A stretch of DNA of 64,000 bases from Solibacillus sp040273735 (GTDB lineage Bacteria > Bacillota > Bacilli > Bacillales_A > Planococcaceae): positions 62,001 to 126,000 of the forward strand of contig NZ_JBELZM010000008.1 in NCBI RefSeq assembly GCF_040273735.1, read 5' to 3'. The notes beneath the pieces were generated by a model, which ran no database searches, had not been told where the DNA came from, and worked only from the letters and a program-made list of their open reading frames with translations. Each line of letters begins with the position of its first letter. Within the stretch, counting starts at the first letter, position 1. Below, piece by piece: positions 25,855 to 33,087 of this stretch. A program made the translations under genes and the position numbers.

Positions 25855-26754
25855 ATGGACGTATTGGATTGTATTGTAATCGGCGGAGGACCGGCTGGAT
25901 TAAGTGCCAGTTTAGTTTTAGGCAGGGCTAGGAGAGAGGTTATATTATTCGATGATAAAACGAATCGCAATCGCGTGACACATGAGGCCCGTGGATTTAT
26001 TACACGGGATCGGACCAATCCCCAGGAGTTTAGAGAAATAGGATTGAAAGAACTGGAGAACTATCCATCAGTATCCTACGTAAACGCAACAGTTACTGAA
26101 ATAACCAAGGATAAAGAAAGGTATATTGTCAAAGCATCTAATGAGAAAGAGTATATGACGGCAAAAGTTATATTGGCTACAGGTATTCAGGAGGTTTTTT
26201 TTATACCGGGCATAAGAAACTATTACGGCAAAAGTTTATTTAGCTGTCCATACTGCGATGGTTGGGAACAGCGGGATAAGCCTTTAGTGGTCATCGCGGA
26301 AAAAGAAGAGCATGTTATGCATTTGACTAAATTAATATATAACTGGTCACAGGATTTAGTTGTTTTAACAAATGGTCTTGAACTTTCGAAAGAGGCGGTT
26401 TCACAGTTAGAAAAACGGAATATCGAAATAATAGAGGACCGGATAAAAACCTTAATTGGTAATGCCGGTTTTTTAGAAAAAATAGAATTTGAATCAGGTG
26501 AAGTGCTTCAACGATCTTTTGGTTTTGTAGCGCCAACCTATTATCGTCCGAATAAGCTTGTGGAAATGTTAGGTTGTGAAGTACATGAAAATGGAAAAGT
26601 CATAACGGACGGGGTTGGCAGAACTTCTGAGAAAAATGTCTATATCGCAGGAGAAACAGAAACAGCCCGACCGTCTTCGTTAATGATCTCGGCTGCCAGA
26701 GGAAATAAAGCCGCAGTTTCTGTAAATGTAGATCTTACTGAGGAACGTTTTTAA
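25855..26754 (+). CDS. Thioredoxin-reductase-like NAD(P)/FAD oxidoreductase
   Basis: A 299-residue flavoprotein. The FAD motif GGGPAGLSASLVLGRARREV is at the N terminus, a redox-active CPYC pair lies in SLFSCPYCDGWEQRD, and the C-terminal FAD contact reads NVYIAGETE. The second nucleotide site is degenerate: the place of GxGxxA reads VVIAEKEEHVMHL, so NADPH binding may be altered or lost. It may act as a ferredoxin- or thioredoxin-linked disulphide oxidoreductase. The ATG at 25855 has AGGTGAT 7 bases upstream. It is a single gene with a terminator. Confidence 0.85.
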   Translation: MDVLDCIVIGGGPAGLSASLVLGRARREVILFDDKTNRNRVTHEARGFITRDRTNPQEFREIGLKELENYPSVSYVNATVTEITKDKERYIVKASNEKEYMTAKVILATGIQEVFFIPGIRNYYGKSLFSCPYCDGWEQRDKPLVVIAEKEEHVMHLTKLIYNWSQDLVVLTNGLELSKEAVSQLEKRNIEIIEDRIKTLIGNAGFLEKIEFESGEVLQRSFGFVAPTYYRPNKLVEMLGCEVHENGKVITDGVGRTSEKNVYIAGETETARPSSLMISAARGNKAAVSVNVDLTEERF

Positions 26755-26787
26755 AATAGAAAGAAAAAATTAAGAGCAGTAAATTTA

Positions 26788-26822
26788 CAAAACGGATTTT
26801 TGAAAAAGAATTCGTTTTTTTC
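26788..26822 (+). terminator. Terminator of the thioredoxin-reductase-like gene
   Basis: An imperfect stem, AAAACG-ATTTTT pairing with AAAGAATTCGTTTT, ends in seven T. Confidence 0.55.
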
Positions 26823-26906
26823 TATTGAGCCTATTTAAACAGGTTATGCCAATCTAACTCCTACATATAAATATAGTAGAAGTTCATTTAATCGAAAATA
26901 ATAAGT

Positions 26907-26924
26907 ACGCAGTAATGGCTGCGT
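26907..26924 (+). promoter_or_regulatory. Hairpin in the leader of the first degV-like gene
   Basis: ACGCAG-TAATGG-CTGCGT lies just upstream of the GGAAGGTG ribosome binding site. The paralogue at 30123 has a similar hairpin in the same place. Confidence 0.35.
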
Positions 26925-26943
26925 TAATTGGAAGGTGTATACG

Positions 26944-27795
26944 ATGAGAAAGATTATTTTATCAACTGACAGTGGGGCGGATTTACCGATAGAACTGGTT
27001 GAAAAATATCAAATTCAAGTAGCTCCAATGCATATCATTATGGATGGGATAGATTATCTGGACGGGGAACTCTCTGTTGAAGAAGTTTTTGATTATTATA
27101 GTCGTAATAAGAAAATCCCCTCTACTGCAGCTACGAATGTACATGAATATCATGATTTATTTTCAAAAATAAGATCTGATTTTCCGGATAGTATTATTAT
27201 TCATATTGGGTGTACATCAAAAGCATCTGTCACTTTTCAAAGCGCGGTCATTGCAGCAAAAGAATTTGACGATCTTTTCCTTATTGACTCATTAAATATA
27301 ACAGGGGGGTTAGCTGCAATCGTCATGTATGCAGCCGATTTGCTTGGAAATGAACCTTCCATTGACCATATACGTTTAATAGAGAAAATAGAATCATTTG
27401 TTCCGAAAACACGGCTTGCGATTCTTCCAGGTAGTCTCGATTTTTTGAAAGCGGGTGGAAGAGTAAGCAATCTTGTTTATCTTGGGGGAGCATTGTTGAA
27501 AATAAAGCCTTGCATCGAATTAAAGGAAGGGAACCTTGTTTCAACAAGAAACTATCGCGGGAAGATGAGTATTGTAGCAGAAAAGTTTATGTGTGAATTT
27601 TTAAATGAATATAATATTGATAGAAAACTGCTATTTTTGATCTACACAATCGGTCTTGATGAAAGTATTAAAACTCGGATGGTTGAAATTGCAAGGGGCA
27701 AAGGATTTGAAAATGTGAAATGGATGCAAGCGGGAGCTGGAATATCTACACATGCTGGTCCAGGAGGAATTGGTATTGCCGGATTAGAATGTTAG
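26944..27795 (+). CDS. DegV-family fatty-acid-binding protein (paralogue 1)
   Basis: A 283-residue DegV-family protein. These proteins bind a fatty acid and, in the FakB subgroup, present it to the kinase FakA for phosphorylation. The N-terminal STDSGADLP, the central PSTAATNVHEY and TSKASVTFQSA motifs, the LDFLKAGGRVS segment and the ISTHAGPGGIG C terminus match the family. The ATG at 26944 has GGAAGGTG 6 bases upstream. It is very similar along its whole length to the gene at 30123, a clear duplication separated by three genes. Confidence 0.9.
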   Translation: MRKIILSTDSGADLPIELVEKYQIQVAPMHIIMDGIDYLDGELSVEEVFDYYSRNKKIPSTAATNVHEYHDLFSKIRSDFPDSIIIHIGCTSKASVTFQSAVIAAKEFDDLFLIDSLNITGGLAAIVMYAADLLGNEPSIDHIRLIEKIESFVPKTRLAILPGSLDFLKAGGRVSNLVYLGGALLKIKPCIELKEGNLVSTRNYRGKMSIVAEKFMCEFLNEYNIDRKLLFLIYTIGLDESIKTRMVEIARGKGFENVKWMQAGAGISTHAGPGGIGIAGLEC

Positions 27796-27841
27796 CTGGC
27801 AAACGGTTGAAACGTTTCGATAATTGAGGGGTAGATACAGT

Positions 27842-28123
27842 ATGGATAAAATTGTATGGATATCGGCACTAACTTTTGTTGTATTAATTGCATTATTAAT
27901 TTATATCTATTATGTAAGCAAAGGGCTATCCAGAATGATCATGAGCCTCATAGGTATTGCAGCACTGGCATTATTAACATGGACATTGATCGATAATAAA
28001 ATAATGGATTATCAGGACGCGAATATCGGGTTAGGATTGGTATTTTATTTTGTATGGATTGTTACTTTTTTTCTGTTTTTATTTGCCCTTATTATGACAT
28101 TTCGTTCGAAAAGAGAGCGTTAA
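27842..28123 (+). CDS. Small membrane protein, three segments, unknown
   Basis: A 93-residue protein with hydrophobic segments at about 5-25 (ISALTFVVLIALLIYIYYV), 34-50 (MIMSLIGIAALALLTWTL) and 62-86 (LGLVFYFVWIVTFFLFLFAL), and a basic C-terminal end (RSKRER). The ATG at 27842 has GAGGGG upstream; an earlier TTG would overlap it. It follows the first degV-like gene by 46 bases and shares its terminator, so the two are probably co-transcribed. I do not recognise the family. Confidence 0.7.
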   Translation: MDKIVWISALTFVVLIALLIYIYYVSKGLSRMIMSLIGIAALALLTWTLIDNKIMDYQDANIGLGLVFYFVWIVTFFLFLFALIMTFRSKRER

Positions 28124-28132
28124 GCAAATAGA

Positions 28133-28169
28133 TAAAAGAACGAATCTCACAGTGGATTCGTTCTTTTAT
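28133..28169. terminator. Bidirectional terminator
   Basis: ATAAAAGAACGAATC pairs perfectly with GATTCGTTCTTTTAT around 8 bases, between converging genes. Confidence 0.87.
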
Positions 28170-28186
28170 TTATTGGAAATATAAAC

Positions 28187-28921
28187 TCATAGCAATGATT
28201 TATGCTGGAAAGGGCATTTTCCTTGAATAGGTATAATATCGTCTCCGATAAAAGATTGTTTCCATTCGTTATGTGTCGGATCTCCAAAGTGGCCGATATC
28301 AGGATGCTTCGGAAGCTGATCCCAAACTTCCACACGTTTCCGCACTTTTTCCCTGGACATAATACCGCCTTTTTCGGTTCCCTCTAAACCTTGGAATATT
28401 TTACGCGGCTGAAAACCGAGTACCATCGCATTTCCTAAATGGCGGGTTTTGCGCTTCTTATATGCAGGAGCATTTCCAAATACAAAGATAGGCTCACCAG
28501 CGAAATGAAAATCCCACAAATAATGATCCGGGTCACGAGGACTGTTTTCCGGCCATTCTACTTTATCGACTGAATGTAAGTACTGGAGGATATCCCAAAA
28601 CTGTTTACGGTAATCATCAAGTGCCCCTTCTTGTTCAAAAGGTTCAACAAATACAAAGAGACCATGCCTTTTATAATTGGGCTGTTTAAATAAATCTAAA
28701 AAACCTTCTACTGCGTGAGGTAAGTTACTCCAGTCGTCCTTTGTAACGTACGCATAGCGAAGTTCGCCTTTTAGTTCGCCGCTCATCCCAAAAAAGCAAG
28801 GGAATGTTTTATCCGTTACTGTGTTATGAAAAGTTTCATATTCTTTATAGAGCCAACTTGGCAAGTCCGTTCGATTGTGGAAATCTTCTTTTTTTAATAG
28901 TGCCTGCCCTTTCGTAATCAT
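28187..28921 (-). CDS. YqcI/YcgG family protein
   Basis: A 244-residue cytosolic protein of the YqcI/YcgG family, whose biochemical role is not established as far as I know. Recognisable parts are FPCFFGMSGELKGELRYAYV, the block DFHFAGEPIFVFGNAPAYKKR-like region, MVLGFQPRKIF, and a C-terminal CPF motif (GKCPFQHKSLL). Length matches the family. GGAGG precedes the ATG. It converges on the small membrane protein gene and is divergent from the DDAH-type gene. Confidence 0.82.
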   Translation of the reverse strand: MITKGQALLKKEDFHNRTDLPSWLYKEYETFHNTVTDKTFPCFFGMSGELKGELRYAYVTKDDWSNLPHAVEGFLDLFKQPNYKRHGLFVFVEPFEQEGALDDYRKQFWDILQYLHSVDKVEWPENSPRDPDHYLWDFHFAGEPIFVFGNAPAYKKRKTRHLGNAMVLGFQPRKIFQGLEGTEKGGIMSREKVRKRVEVWDQLPKHPDIGHFGDPTHNEWKQSFIGDDIIPIQGKCPFQHKSLL

Positions 28922-29088
28922 ACAATCTCCTCCGTTAATGTTCTTCGCCTAATTCTTATTGCAAGTACATACCCCAACGAAAATTTCTTGAAACAACAGT
29001 ATTCACCTTTTAATGGTCACAAATAGTTTATGAAATCGCAAAAATAGGGAATGGTATAAAGGTGAATCAAGAACTTGGAGGATGACTT

Positions 29089-29943
29089 ATGGTAAAAACT
29101 TTTTCAAAGCAATCCCAAATAGTATGTCAAAGTGAATATGGAACTTTAAAAAAGGTTGTGTTATGCGAACCTAAATATATGGAAATTAAAGAAGTGATTA
29201 ATGATGTTCAAAAAAAATATATGCAAGATAATATTGATCAAGATCTTGCGATAGCCCAGCATCGAAAGTTTGAACAAACGCTGCGTAATGCTGGTGTGGA
29301 AGTAATAAAATTACCGCCTAGTAAAGACCAACCGGAACAAGTGTTTACAAGAGATATTGGTTTTACCATTGGAAATCAGTTGTTTGTTTCAGAGATGGCA
29401 AATCCTATCCGTCAAGGTGAAGAGGAAGTACTGGCACAATGGCTGATCGACAATAAAATTCCTTATCATAATCTTTCTGTACACTCTATTGAAGGTGGCG
29501 ACGTGATTATTGATGGCAAACGGGTCTTTGTCGGAATCAGTGATCGCACATGCAAAAAGGCAATTCAAAATTTACAAAAAGAACTGCCCGATTTTGAAAT
29601 TCTACCAATACCGTTTAATCCGAAATATTTACATTTAGACTGTGTATTCAATATACTTTCATCAAAAGATGCGCTTATTTTTCCGGATGCATTCGCACCA
29701 AAAGTAGTCAAACTTTTGTCGAGTATGTATCACTTAATCGAAGTAAGCGAAGACGAGCAGTTTTCAATGGGGACAAATGTGCTTTCTATTGGACAGAATC
29801 GTGTGCTGAGCTTGCCGGTTAACCGTGATGTCAATTATCAAATGAGACAGCATGGCTATGAAGTGCTGGAAGTCGACTTTTCGGAAATTATTAAATCGGG
29901 CGGCTCGTTCAGATGCTGTTCGATGCCAATTGTACGCCAGTAA
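29089..29943 (+). CDS. Dimethylarginine dimethylaminohydrolase-type amidinohydrolase
   Basis: A 284-residue guanidine-modifying enzyme, most like bacterial DDAH/arginine-deiminase-superfamily proteins. It likely hydrolyses N-methylated arginines or arginine-like substrates to citrulline and an amine. Catalytic features are visible: FTRDIGF, SIEGGDVI, the histidine in YLHLDCVF, and the C-terminal nucleophile cysteine in GGSFRCCSMPIVR. Good GGAGGATG ribosome binding site. It stands between the two degV-like genes, and might supply citrulline to an organism that also has rocA. The exact substrate cannot be fixed from sequence. Confidence 0.85.
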   Translation: MVKTFSKQSQIVCQSEYGTLKKVVLCEPKYMEIKEVINDVQKKYMQDNIDQDLAIAQHRKFEQTLRNAGVEVIKLPPSKDQPEQVFTRDIGFTIGNQLFVSEMANPIRQGEEEVLAQWLIDNKIPYHNLSVHSIEGGDVIIDGKRVFVGISDRTCKKAIQNLQKELPDFEILPIPFNPKYLHLDCVFNILSSKDALIFPDAFAPKVVKLLSSMYHLIEVSEDEQFSMGTNVLSIGQNRVLSLPVNRDVNYQMRQHGYEVLEVDFSEIIKSGGSFRCCSMPIVRQ

Positions 29944-30087
29944 AATTCGTTGTCTTACTATTATCGATGCAAATTCATAATTCGTATTCGATTTTACTAT
30001 ATGTATTTTATACAACGCTCATTCTAAAAGTTGTGCTTCCCGCATTTCCTTTTTAGTGTATATTTAAGGTGAATACGCAAAAAAGAT

Positions 30088-30103
30088 TGCAGCAGTGACT
30101 GCA
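30088..30103 (+). promoter_or_regulatory. Hairpin in the leader of the second degV-like gene
   Basis: TGCAG-CAGTGA-CTGCA lies 17-20 bases before the ribosome binding site, the counterpart of the hairpin before the first paralogue. Confidence 0.35.
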
Positions 30104-30122
30104 TTTTTGAAAGGAAGGTACA

Positions 30123-30974
30123 ATGAAAAGAATTATTTTATCGACTGAGAGTGGTGCGGATTTACCGAAGGACCTGGTTGAAAAACATCAAATTCAAGTA
30201 GTACCGATGCACGTTATTATGGATGGGAAAGATTATTTGGATGGTGAGCTTTCAGTAGAAGACGTTTTTGATTTTTATGATCGAACGAAAACAATACCGT
30301 CTACAGCTGCGACGAATGTCCATGAATATCAAGATTTGTTTACAAATATTCGATTAAAGTTTCCTGAAAGCATCATCATTCACATTGGCTATACGTCAAA
30401 AGCATCTGCTTCCTTTCAAAGTGCGGTAATTGCTGCAGAAGATTTTGACAATCTCTTTCTGATTGATGCATTAAATGTAACGGGTGGATTAGGTGCAGTG
30501 GTGATGTATGCAGCTAATTTACTTGAAGAAGAGCCTGAAATTAGCCAGGAGCACTTAATTGCAAAGGTTGAATCAATCGTCCCTAAAACAAGGCTAGCCT
30601 TCCTTCCCGGAAGTTTAGACTTTTTAAAAGCAGGGGGACGGGTGAGTAATATCGCATATATCGGTGGTGCATTGCTTAAAATAAAGCCTTGCATTGAGTT
30701 AAAAGAGGGAAAGCTTGTTTCTACTAGAAAATACCGGGGCAAAATGGAAATTGTTGCAGAAAAACTTATGAGGGATTATTTAAATGAATACAATATTGAC
30801 CGGAAGCAATTGTATTTAATCTACTCGATAGGACTTGATGAACAGATTAAGAAGCGTTTAGAAGAAGTCGCGAAAGAATCAGGTTTCGAAAATGTAAGGT
30901 GGATACAGGCCGGCGCGATGATTTCAACTCATGCGGGCCCAGGAGGATTTGGTATTGCAGGGATAGAATCATAA
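30123..30974 (+). CDS. DegV-family fatty-acid-binding protein (paralogue 2)
   Basis: A 283-residue paralogue of the gene at 26944, with the same motifs (STESGADLP, PSTAATNVHEY, TSKASASFQSA, LDFLKAGGRVS, ISTHAGPGGFG). Differences are scattered substitutions, no indel. Two such proteins may bind different acyl chains, as described for FakB1/FakB2 pairs. GGAAGGTA precedes the ATG. It ends just before a duplicated 220-base block that supplies a terminator. Confidence 0.9.
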   Translation: MKRIILSTESGADLPKDLVEKHQIQVVPMHVIMDGKDYLDGELSVEDVFDFYDRTKTIPSTAATNVHEYQDLFTNIRLKFPESIIIHIGYTSKASASFQSAVIAAEDFDNLFLIDALNVTGGLGAVVMYAANLLEEEPEISQEHLIAKVESIVPKTRLAFLPGSLDFLKAGGRVSNIAYIGGALLKIKPCIELKEGKLVSTRKYRGKMEIVAEKLMRDYLNEYNIDRKQLYLIYSIGLDEQIKKRLEEVAKESGFENVRWIQAGAMISTHAGPGGFGIAGIES

Positions 30975-30989
30975 AAAAACATAAGAAAA

Positions 30990-31021
30990 AACCTGGAGTT
31001 TTTAATTCCAGGTTCTTTTTT
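30990..31021. terminator. Terminator in duplicated block A
   Basis: ACCTGGAGTT-TTTAATT-CCAGGT forms a stem with AACCTGGA/TCCAGGTT pairing and a T-run on the plus strand; it can end both the degV-like gene and the opposing micro-gene. Confidence 0.7.
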
Positions 31022-31073
31022 GATTATCACTTTTGCTCCTCCATGACACACTGCCTCGCTTTCAGATTAAATT

Positions 31074-31151
31074 TTAGATTACTCCAAAAATATTCTGTTT
31101 AAGCTCATTCAGTTTTCGTTGGTCCTTTTGAGATTGATCTTTCGCACTCAT
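31074..31151 (-). CDS. 25-residue micro-protein, duplicated (copy A)
   Basis: ATG with GGAGGGTTAAC upstream. The peptide starts MSAKDQSQKDQRKLNEL and ends KQNIFGVI: a hydrophilic Lys/Gln/Asp helix-like part and a hydrophobic tail. Copy B keeps the length, frame and hydrophobic end while differing at several residues, which supports it being a real gene. I do not recognise it. A second short frame (MEEQK) follows the stop and is probably not expressed. Confidence 0.6.
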   Translation of the reverse strand: MSAKDQSQKDQRKLNELKQNIFGVI

Positions 31152-31298
31152 CGGGTTAACCCTCCAGTCATTTTGATTTGAAGTGAAATCTTTAATAGTA
31201 TAGGCAGTATTTTATTTTTTAAACGTTAATTAAGAAAAAATTTTGAAAAGTATGATGTGTTCAAGTGTACCAACCGAAGATGTCAAAAAAAAGAAAGA

Positions 31299-31330
31299 AC
31301 CTGGAGTTTTTAATTCCAGGTTCTTTTTTG
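31299..31330. terminator. Terminator in duplicated block B
   Basis: Same hairpin as in block A (ACCTGGAG / TCCAGGT) followed by T on the plus strand. Confidence 0.65.
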
Positions 31331-31380
31331 ATTACCACTTGTGATCCTCCATGACACACTGCCTCGCTTTCAGATTAATT

Positions 31381-31458
31381 TTAGATTGCTCCAAAAATAC
31401 TCTGTGTAAGCTTATTCAGTTTTTGTTGGTCCTTTTGAGATTGATCATTCGCACTCAT
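31381..31458 (-). CDS. 25-residue micro-protein, duplicated (copy B)
   Basis: ATG with the same GGAGGGTTAAC site. Starts MSANDQSQKDQQKLNKL and ends TQSIFGAI. On the minus strand upstream, TGTATA and TATACTA are 17 bases apart, close to my memory of a forespore sigma-G promoter (TGAATA / CATACTA). With several spore genes near, a spore role is a reasonable guess. Confidence 0.6.
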   Translation of the reverse strand: MSANDQSQKDQQKLNKLTQSIFGAI

Positions 31459-31686
31459 CGGGTTAACCCTCCAGTCACTTTGATTTGAAGTGAAATCTTT
31501 AATAGTATAGGTCTTTTATTGTTTTTTATACAAAAGTTTTAAAATTTTTCCGGAAAGTAATCTGGATTCCAAGCGTTAAAAATTGTCTTGATATAAATAA
31601 ATTGGTGTTCAGTTGATTACAGCATATATTCATTAATATTACGCAAAATAGATAAGAATCCAATTCATTTTCGGAGGTGAAATAAG

Positions 31687-31830
31687 TTGGCGAAAAAAAG
31701 TAAAACAAGCTTCACAAAGAACAAAAAGGAAAAAAAGGATACGAATCGCAGAGAAGAGTATTCAAAGGAGTTTAATCAAGTAATTCATAATAACCCGCCG
31801 CAAGAAGTTACAAAGCATAGAGGGACATAA
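31687..31830 (+). CDS. Lys-rich small protein, SASP-like (47 aa)
   Basis: TTG start with a strong GGAGGTGA 8 bases upstream. The protein starts MAKKSKTSFTKNKKEKKD, then has NRREEYSKEFNQVIHNN, and ends in HRGT. The motif NRREEYSKEFN matches NREEFAQEVN in the protein at 21145, and both genes have the same kind of ribosome binding site, so they probably belong to one family. Size, charge and the EEY/F..E motif suggest a minor small acid-soluble spore protein; this is inference. Confidence 0.7.
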   Translation: MAKKSKTSFTKNKKEKKDTNRREEYSKEFNQVIHNNPPQEVTKHRGT

Positions 31831-31836
31831 GGATGC

Positions 31837-31872
31837 CATGCACCGGGATATCATTGTGATACTCGGTGCATG
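31837..31872 (+). terminator. Hairpin after the Lys-rich protein gene
   Basis: CATGCACCG pairs perfectly with CGGTGCATG; the T-tract after it is weak. Confidence 0.5.
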
Positions 31873-31935
31873 TGATTTCAGCAACTTATTGTTATAATAT
31901 ATGTAAGAAATATGAATACATAAAGGAAGATGAAT

Positions 31936-32157
31936 ATGACATTTGAAGAAATTTTGCCTCGTTTAAAAATTGGAGAGAAAATAATCCGTAAAGGCTGGGG
32001 CGGTGCTGAACTATATGTAAAATATGTGCCTGCGACTATATTGGATGGCTTGGACATGAACCCGTATTTTGTTATTAATGTAACAGGTGAAGGGTATACG
32101 ATGTTTACACCGACAGTTTGTGATATTTTAGCGGATGATTGGGAAATCGTTCTATAA
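31936..32157 (+). CDS. DUF2829 / Tad2-family protein
   Basis: A 73-residue protein matching the DUF2829 pattern: MTFEEILPRLKIGEKIIRKGW at the start, a glycine after the Trp (GWGG), a central Y..MNPYFVI, and the closing DILADDWEIVL. Phage members (Tad2) bind the signal molecule of Thoeris immunity and block it. Here the gene is chromosomal with no phage genes around. The ATG at 31936 has AAAGGAAG 7 bases upstream; an ATG two codons earlier is too close. Terminator follows. Function in a host chromosome is unknown. Confidence 0.72.
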   Translation: MTFEEILPRLKIGEKIIRKGWGGAELYVKYVPATILDGLDMNPYFVINVTGEGYTMFTPTVCDILADDWEIVL

Positions 32158-32166
32158 GTAATTTAT

Positions 32167-32201
32167 GCTGGCTTGTTTTTATGCAAGTCAGTTCTTTTTT
32201 T
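32167..32201 (+). terminator. Terminator of the DUF2829 gene
   Basis: CTGGCTTG pairs with CAAGTCAG (one G-U) and is followed by TTCTTTTTTT, just before the next ribosome binding site. Confidence 0.65.
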
Positions 32202-32213
32202 GGAGGGAATACA

Positions 32214-32936
32214 GTGGGAAAGCATTTTGAAAATAAAGTCGCCGTCATAACGGGTGCCGCATCGGGAATCGGACGAGCACAAGCTGCTGCCTTTTTAAAT
32301 GAAGGGGCTACTGTTATTGGAATAGATATTCAGAAAGCAGATTTAACGGACGACAAGTATCATCACTATGTAGGAAGTGTAACAGATCAACGGTTTATTG
32401 AGGAAACGATTGGGAAATTGGAATCAATCGATATTTTATGTAATACTGCCGGTATCCTTGATGGTTATGTACCGTCGCTTGAAACAGAAGAAGTGCTATG
32501 GGACAAAATCTTTAATGTGAATGTAAAAGGGATGTTCTTTGTAACGAATGCAGTATTAAAGAGAATGCTTAACCAAAAGCGCGGTGTTATTGTAAATATG
32601 GCATCGATTGCTGGAATGATTGCAGGTGGAGGGGGGGCAGCATATACCGCTTCCAAACATGCTGTAATCGGTTATACAAAGCAGCTTTCCTATGATTATT
32701 GTAAGAAAGGTATACGTGTTAATGGAATTGCACCGGGTGCGATTGAAACACCAATGAATGCGGCCGATTTTGAAGGTGCAGGAGAAATGGCGAAGTTAGT
32801 TGCAGAGCAAACACCTGCTGGCAGATGGGCGAAACCAGAAGAGGTTGCAAATGTTACGTTATTTTTAGCGAGCGAAGCAAGCGATTATATGCATGCAACA
32901 ATTTTACCGGTCGATGGTGGATGGATGAACAAATAA
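32214..32936 (+). CDS. SDR-family oxidoreductase, 3-oxoacyl-ACP reductase-like
   Basis: A 240-residue short-chain dehydrogenase. Cofactor motif TGAASGIG near residue 13, CNTAG in place of the usual NNAG near 79, and catalytic AYTASK in GGAAYTASKHAVIGY. VDGGWMNK closes the protein in FabG style. The GTG at 32214 has GGAGGG 6 bases upstream; longer frames would cross the preceding terminator. Asp in GIDI after the second strand suggests NAD(H). It stands alone; substrate unknown. Confidence 0.87.
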   Translation: MGKHFENKVAVITGAASGIGRAQAAAFLNEGATVIGIDIQKADLTDDKYHHYVGSVTDQRFIEETIGKLESIDILCNTAGILDGYVPSLETEEVLWDKIFNVNVKGMFFVTNAVLKRMLNQKRGVIVNMASIAGMIAGGGGAAYTASKHAVIGYTKQLSYDYCKKGIRVNGIAPGAIETPMNAADFEGAGEMAKLVAEQTPAGRWAKPEEVANVTLFLASEASDYMHATILPVDGGWMNK

Positions 32937-32970
32937 GTATTGCCATTATTTAATATTTACTCCATAATGA

Positions 32971-33036
32971 ATGGGTGCAAAATCACACTATGGCACTTTG
33001 GCAGGGTACTAGCACCCATGCTCCTTTGGTCATAGT
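32971..33036 (+). promoter_or_regulatory. Structured queT leader, candidate H-type pseudoknot riboswitch
   Basis: Stem 1: ATGGGTGC (32971-32978) with GCACCCAT (33012-33019), 8 perfect pairs. Stem 2: ACTATG inside the loop (32987-32992) with CATAGT beyond stem 1 (33031-33036), 6 perfect pairs. Together they make an H-type pseudoknot, the topology of preQ1 riboswitches, ahead of a gene for a predicted queuosine-precursor transporter. The sequence does not fit the preQ1-I or preQ1-II consensus as I remember them. A competing stem, CCAT/ATGG (32962-32975), could form instead of stem 1. Confidence 0.55.
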
Positions 33037-33042
33037 TATCAG

Positions 33043-33068
33043 TAAAATAGCAACTTCAAGCTATTTTA
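33043..33068 (+). promoter_or_regulatory. Hairpin abutting the queT ribosome binding site
   Basis: AAAATAGC pairs with GCTATTTT across 8 bases and ends 4 bases before AAGGAGG. It could be the expression platform of the upstream structure. Confidence 0.45.
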
Positions 33069-33087
33069 TAAAGGAGGAAATTAAATA

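Larger units (their letters stand above)
30984..31204. repeat. Tandem duplication, copy A
   Basis: About 220 bases, nearly identical to 31292-31511 (offset 307-308). Each copy holds a terminator hairpin, a small minus-strand gene with ribosome binding site, and a promoter-like TATACTA. Differences are mostly single bases and one indel; 88 unrelated bases lie between the copies. Confidence 0.9.
31292..31511. repeat. Tandem duplication, copy B
   Basis: Second copy of the 220-base block described at 30984. Its upstream promoter region diverges from copy A. Confidence 0.9.

Noticed and set aside
31021..31060. Second micro-gene in each duplicated block (MEEQK and MEDHKW)
   Set aside because: Only five and six codons, not conserved between copies in sequence or stop position.
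30984..31511. Insertion sequence or MITE
   Set aside because: The duplicated blocks lack terminal inverted repeats and target duplications; they carry a gene-like unit instead.
31936..32157. Prophage remnant indicated by the Tad2-like gene
   Set aside because: No integrase, capsid, tail or lysis genes, or attachment repeats, are visible nearby.
32962..33087. Known preQ1-I or preQ1-II riboswitch
   Set aside because: Topology is similar, but the short loop and A-rich tail of class I and the hairpin arrangement of class II are not visible. Kept as a candidate new structure.
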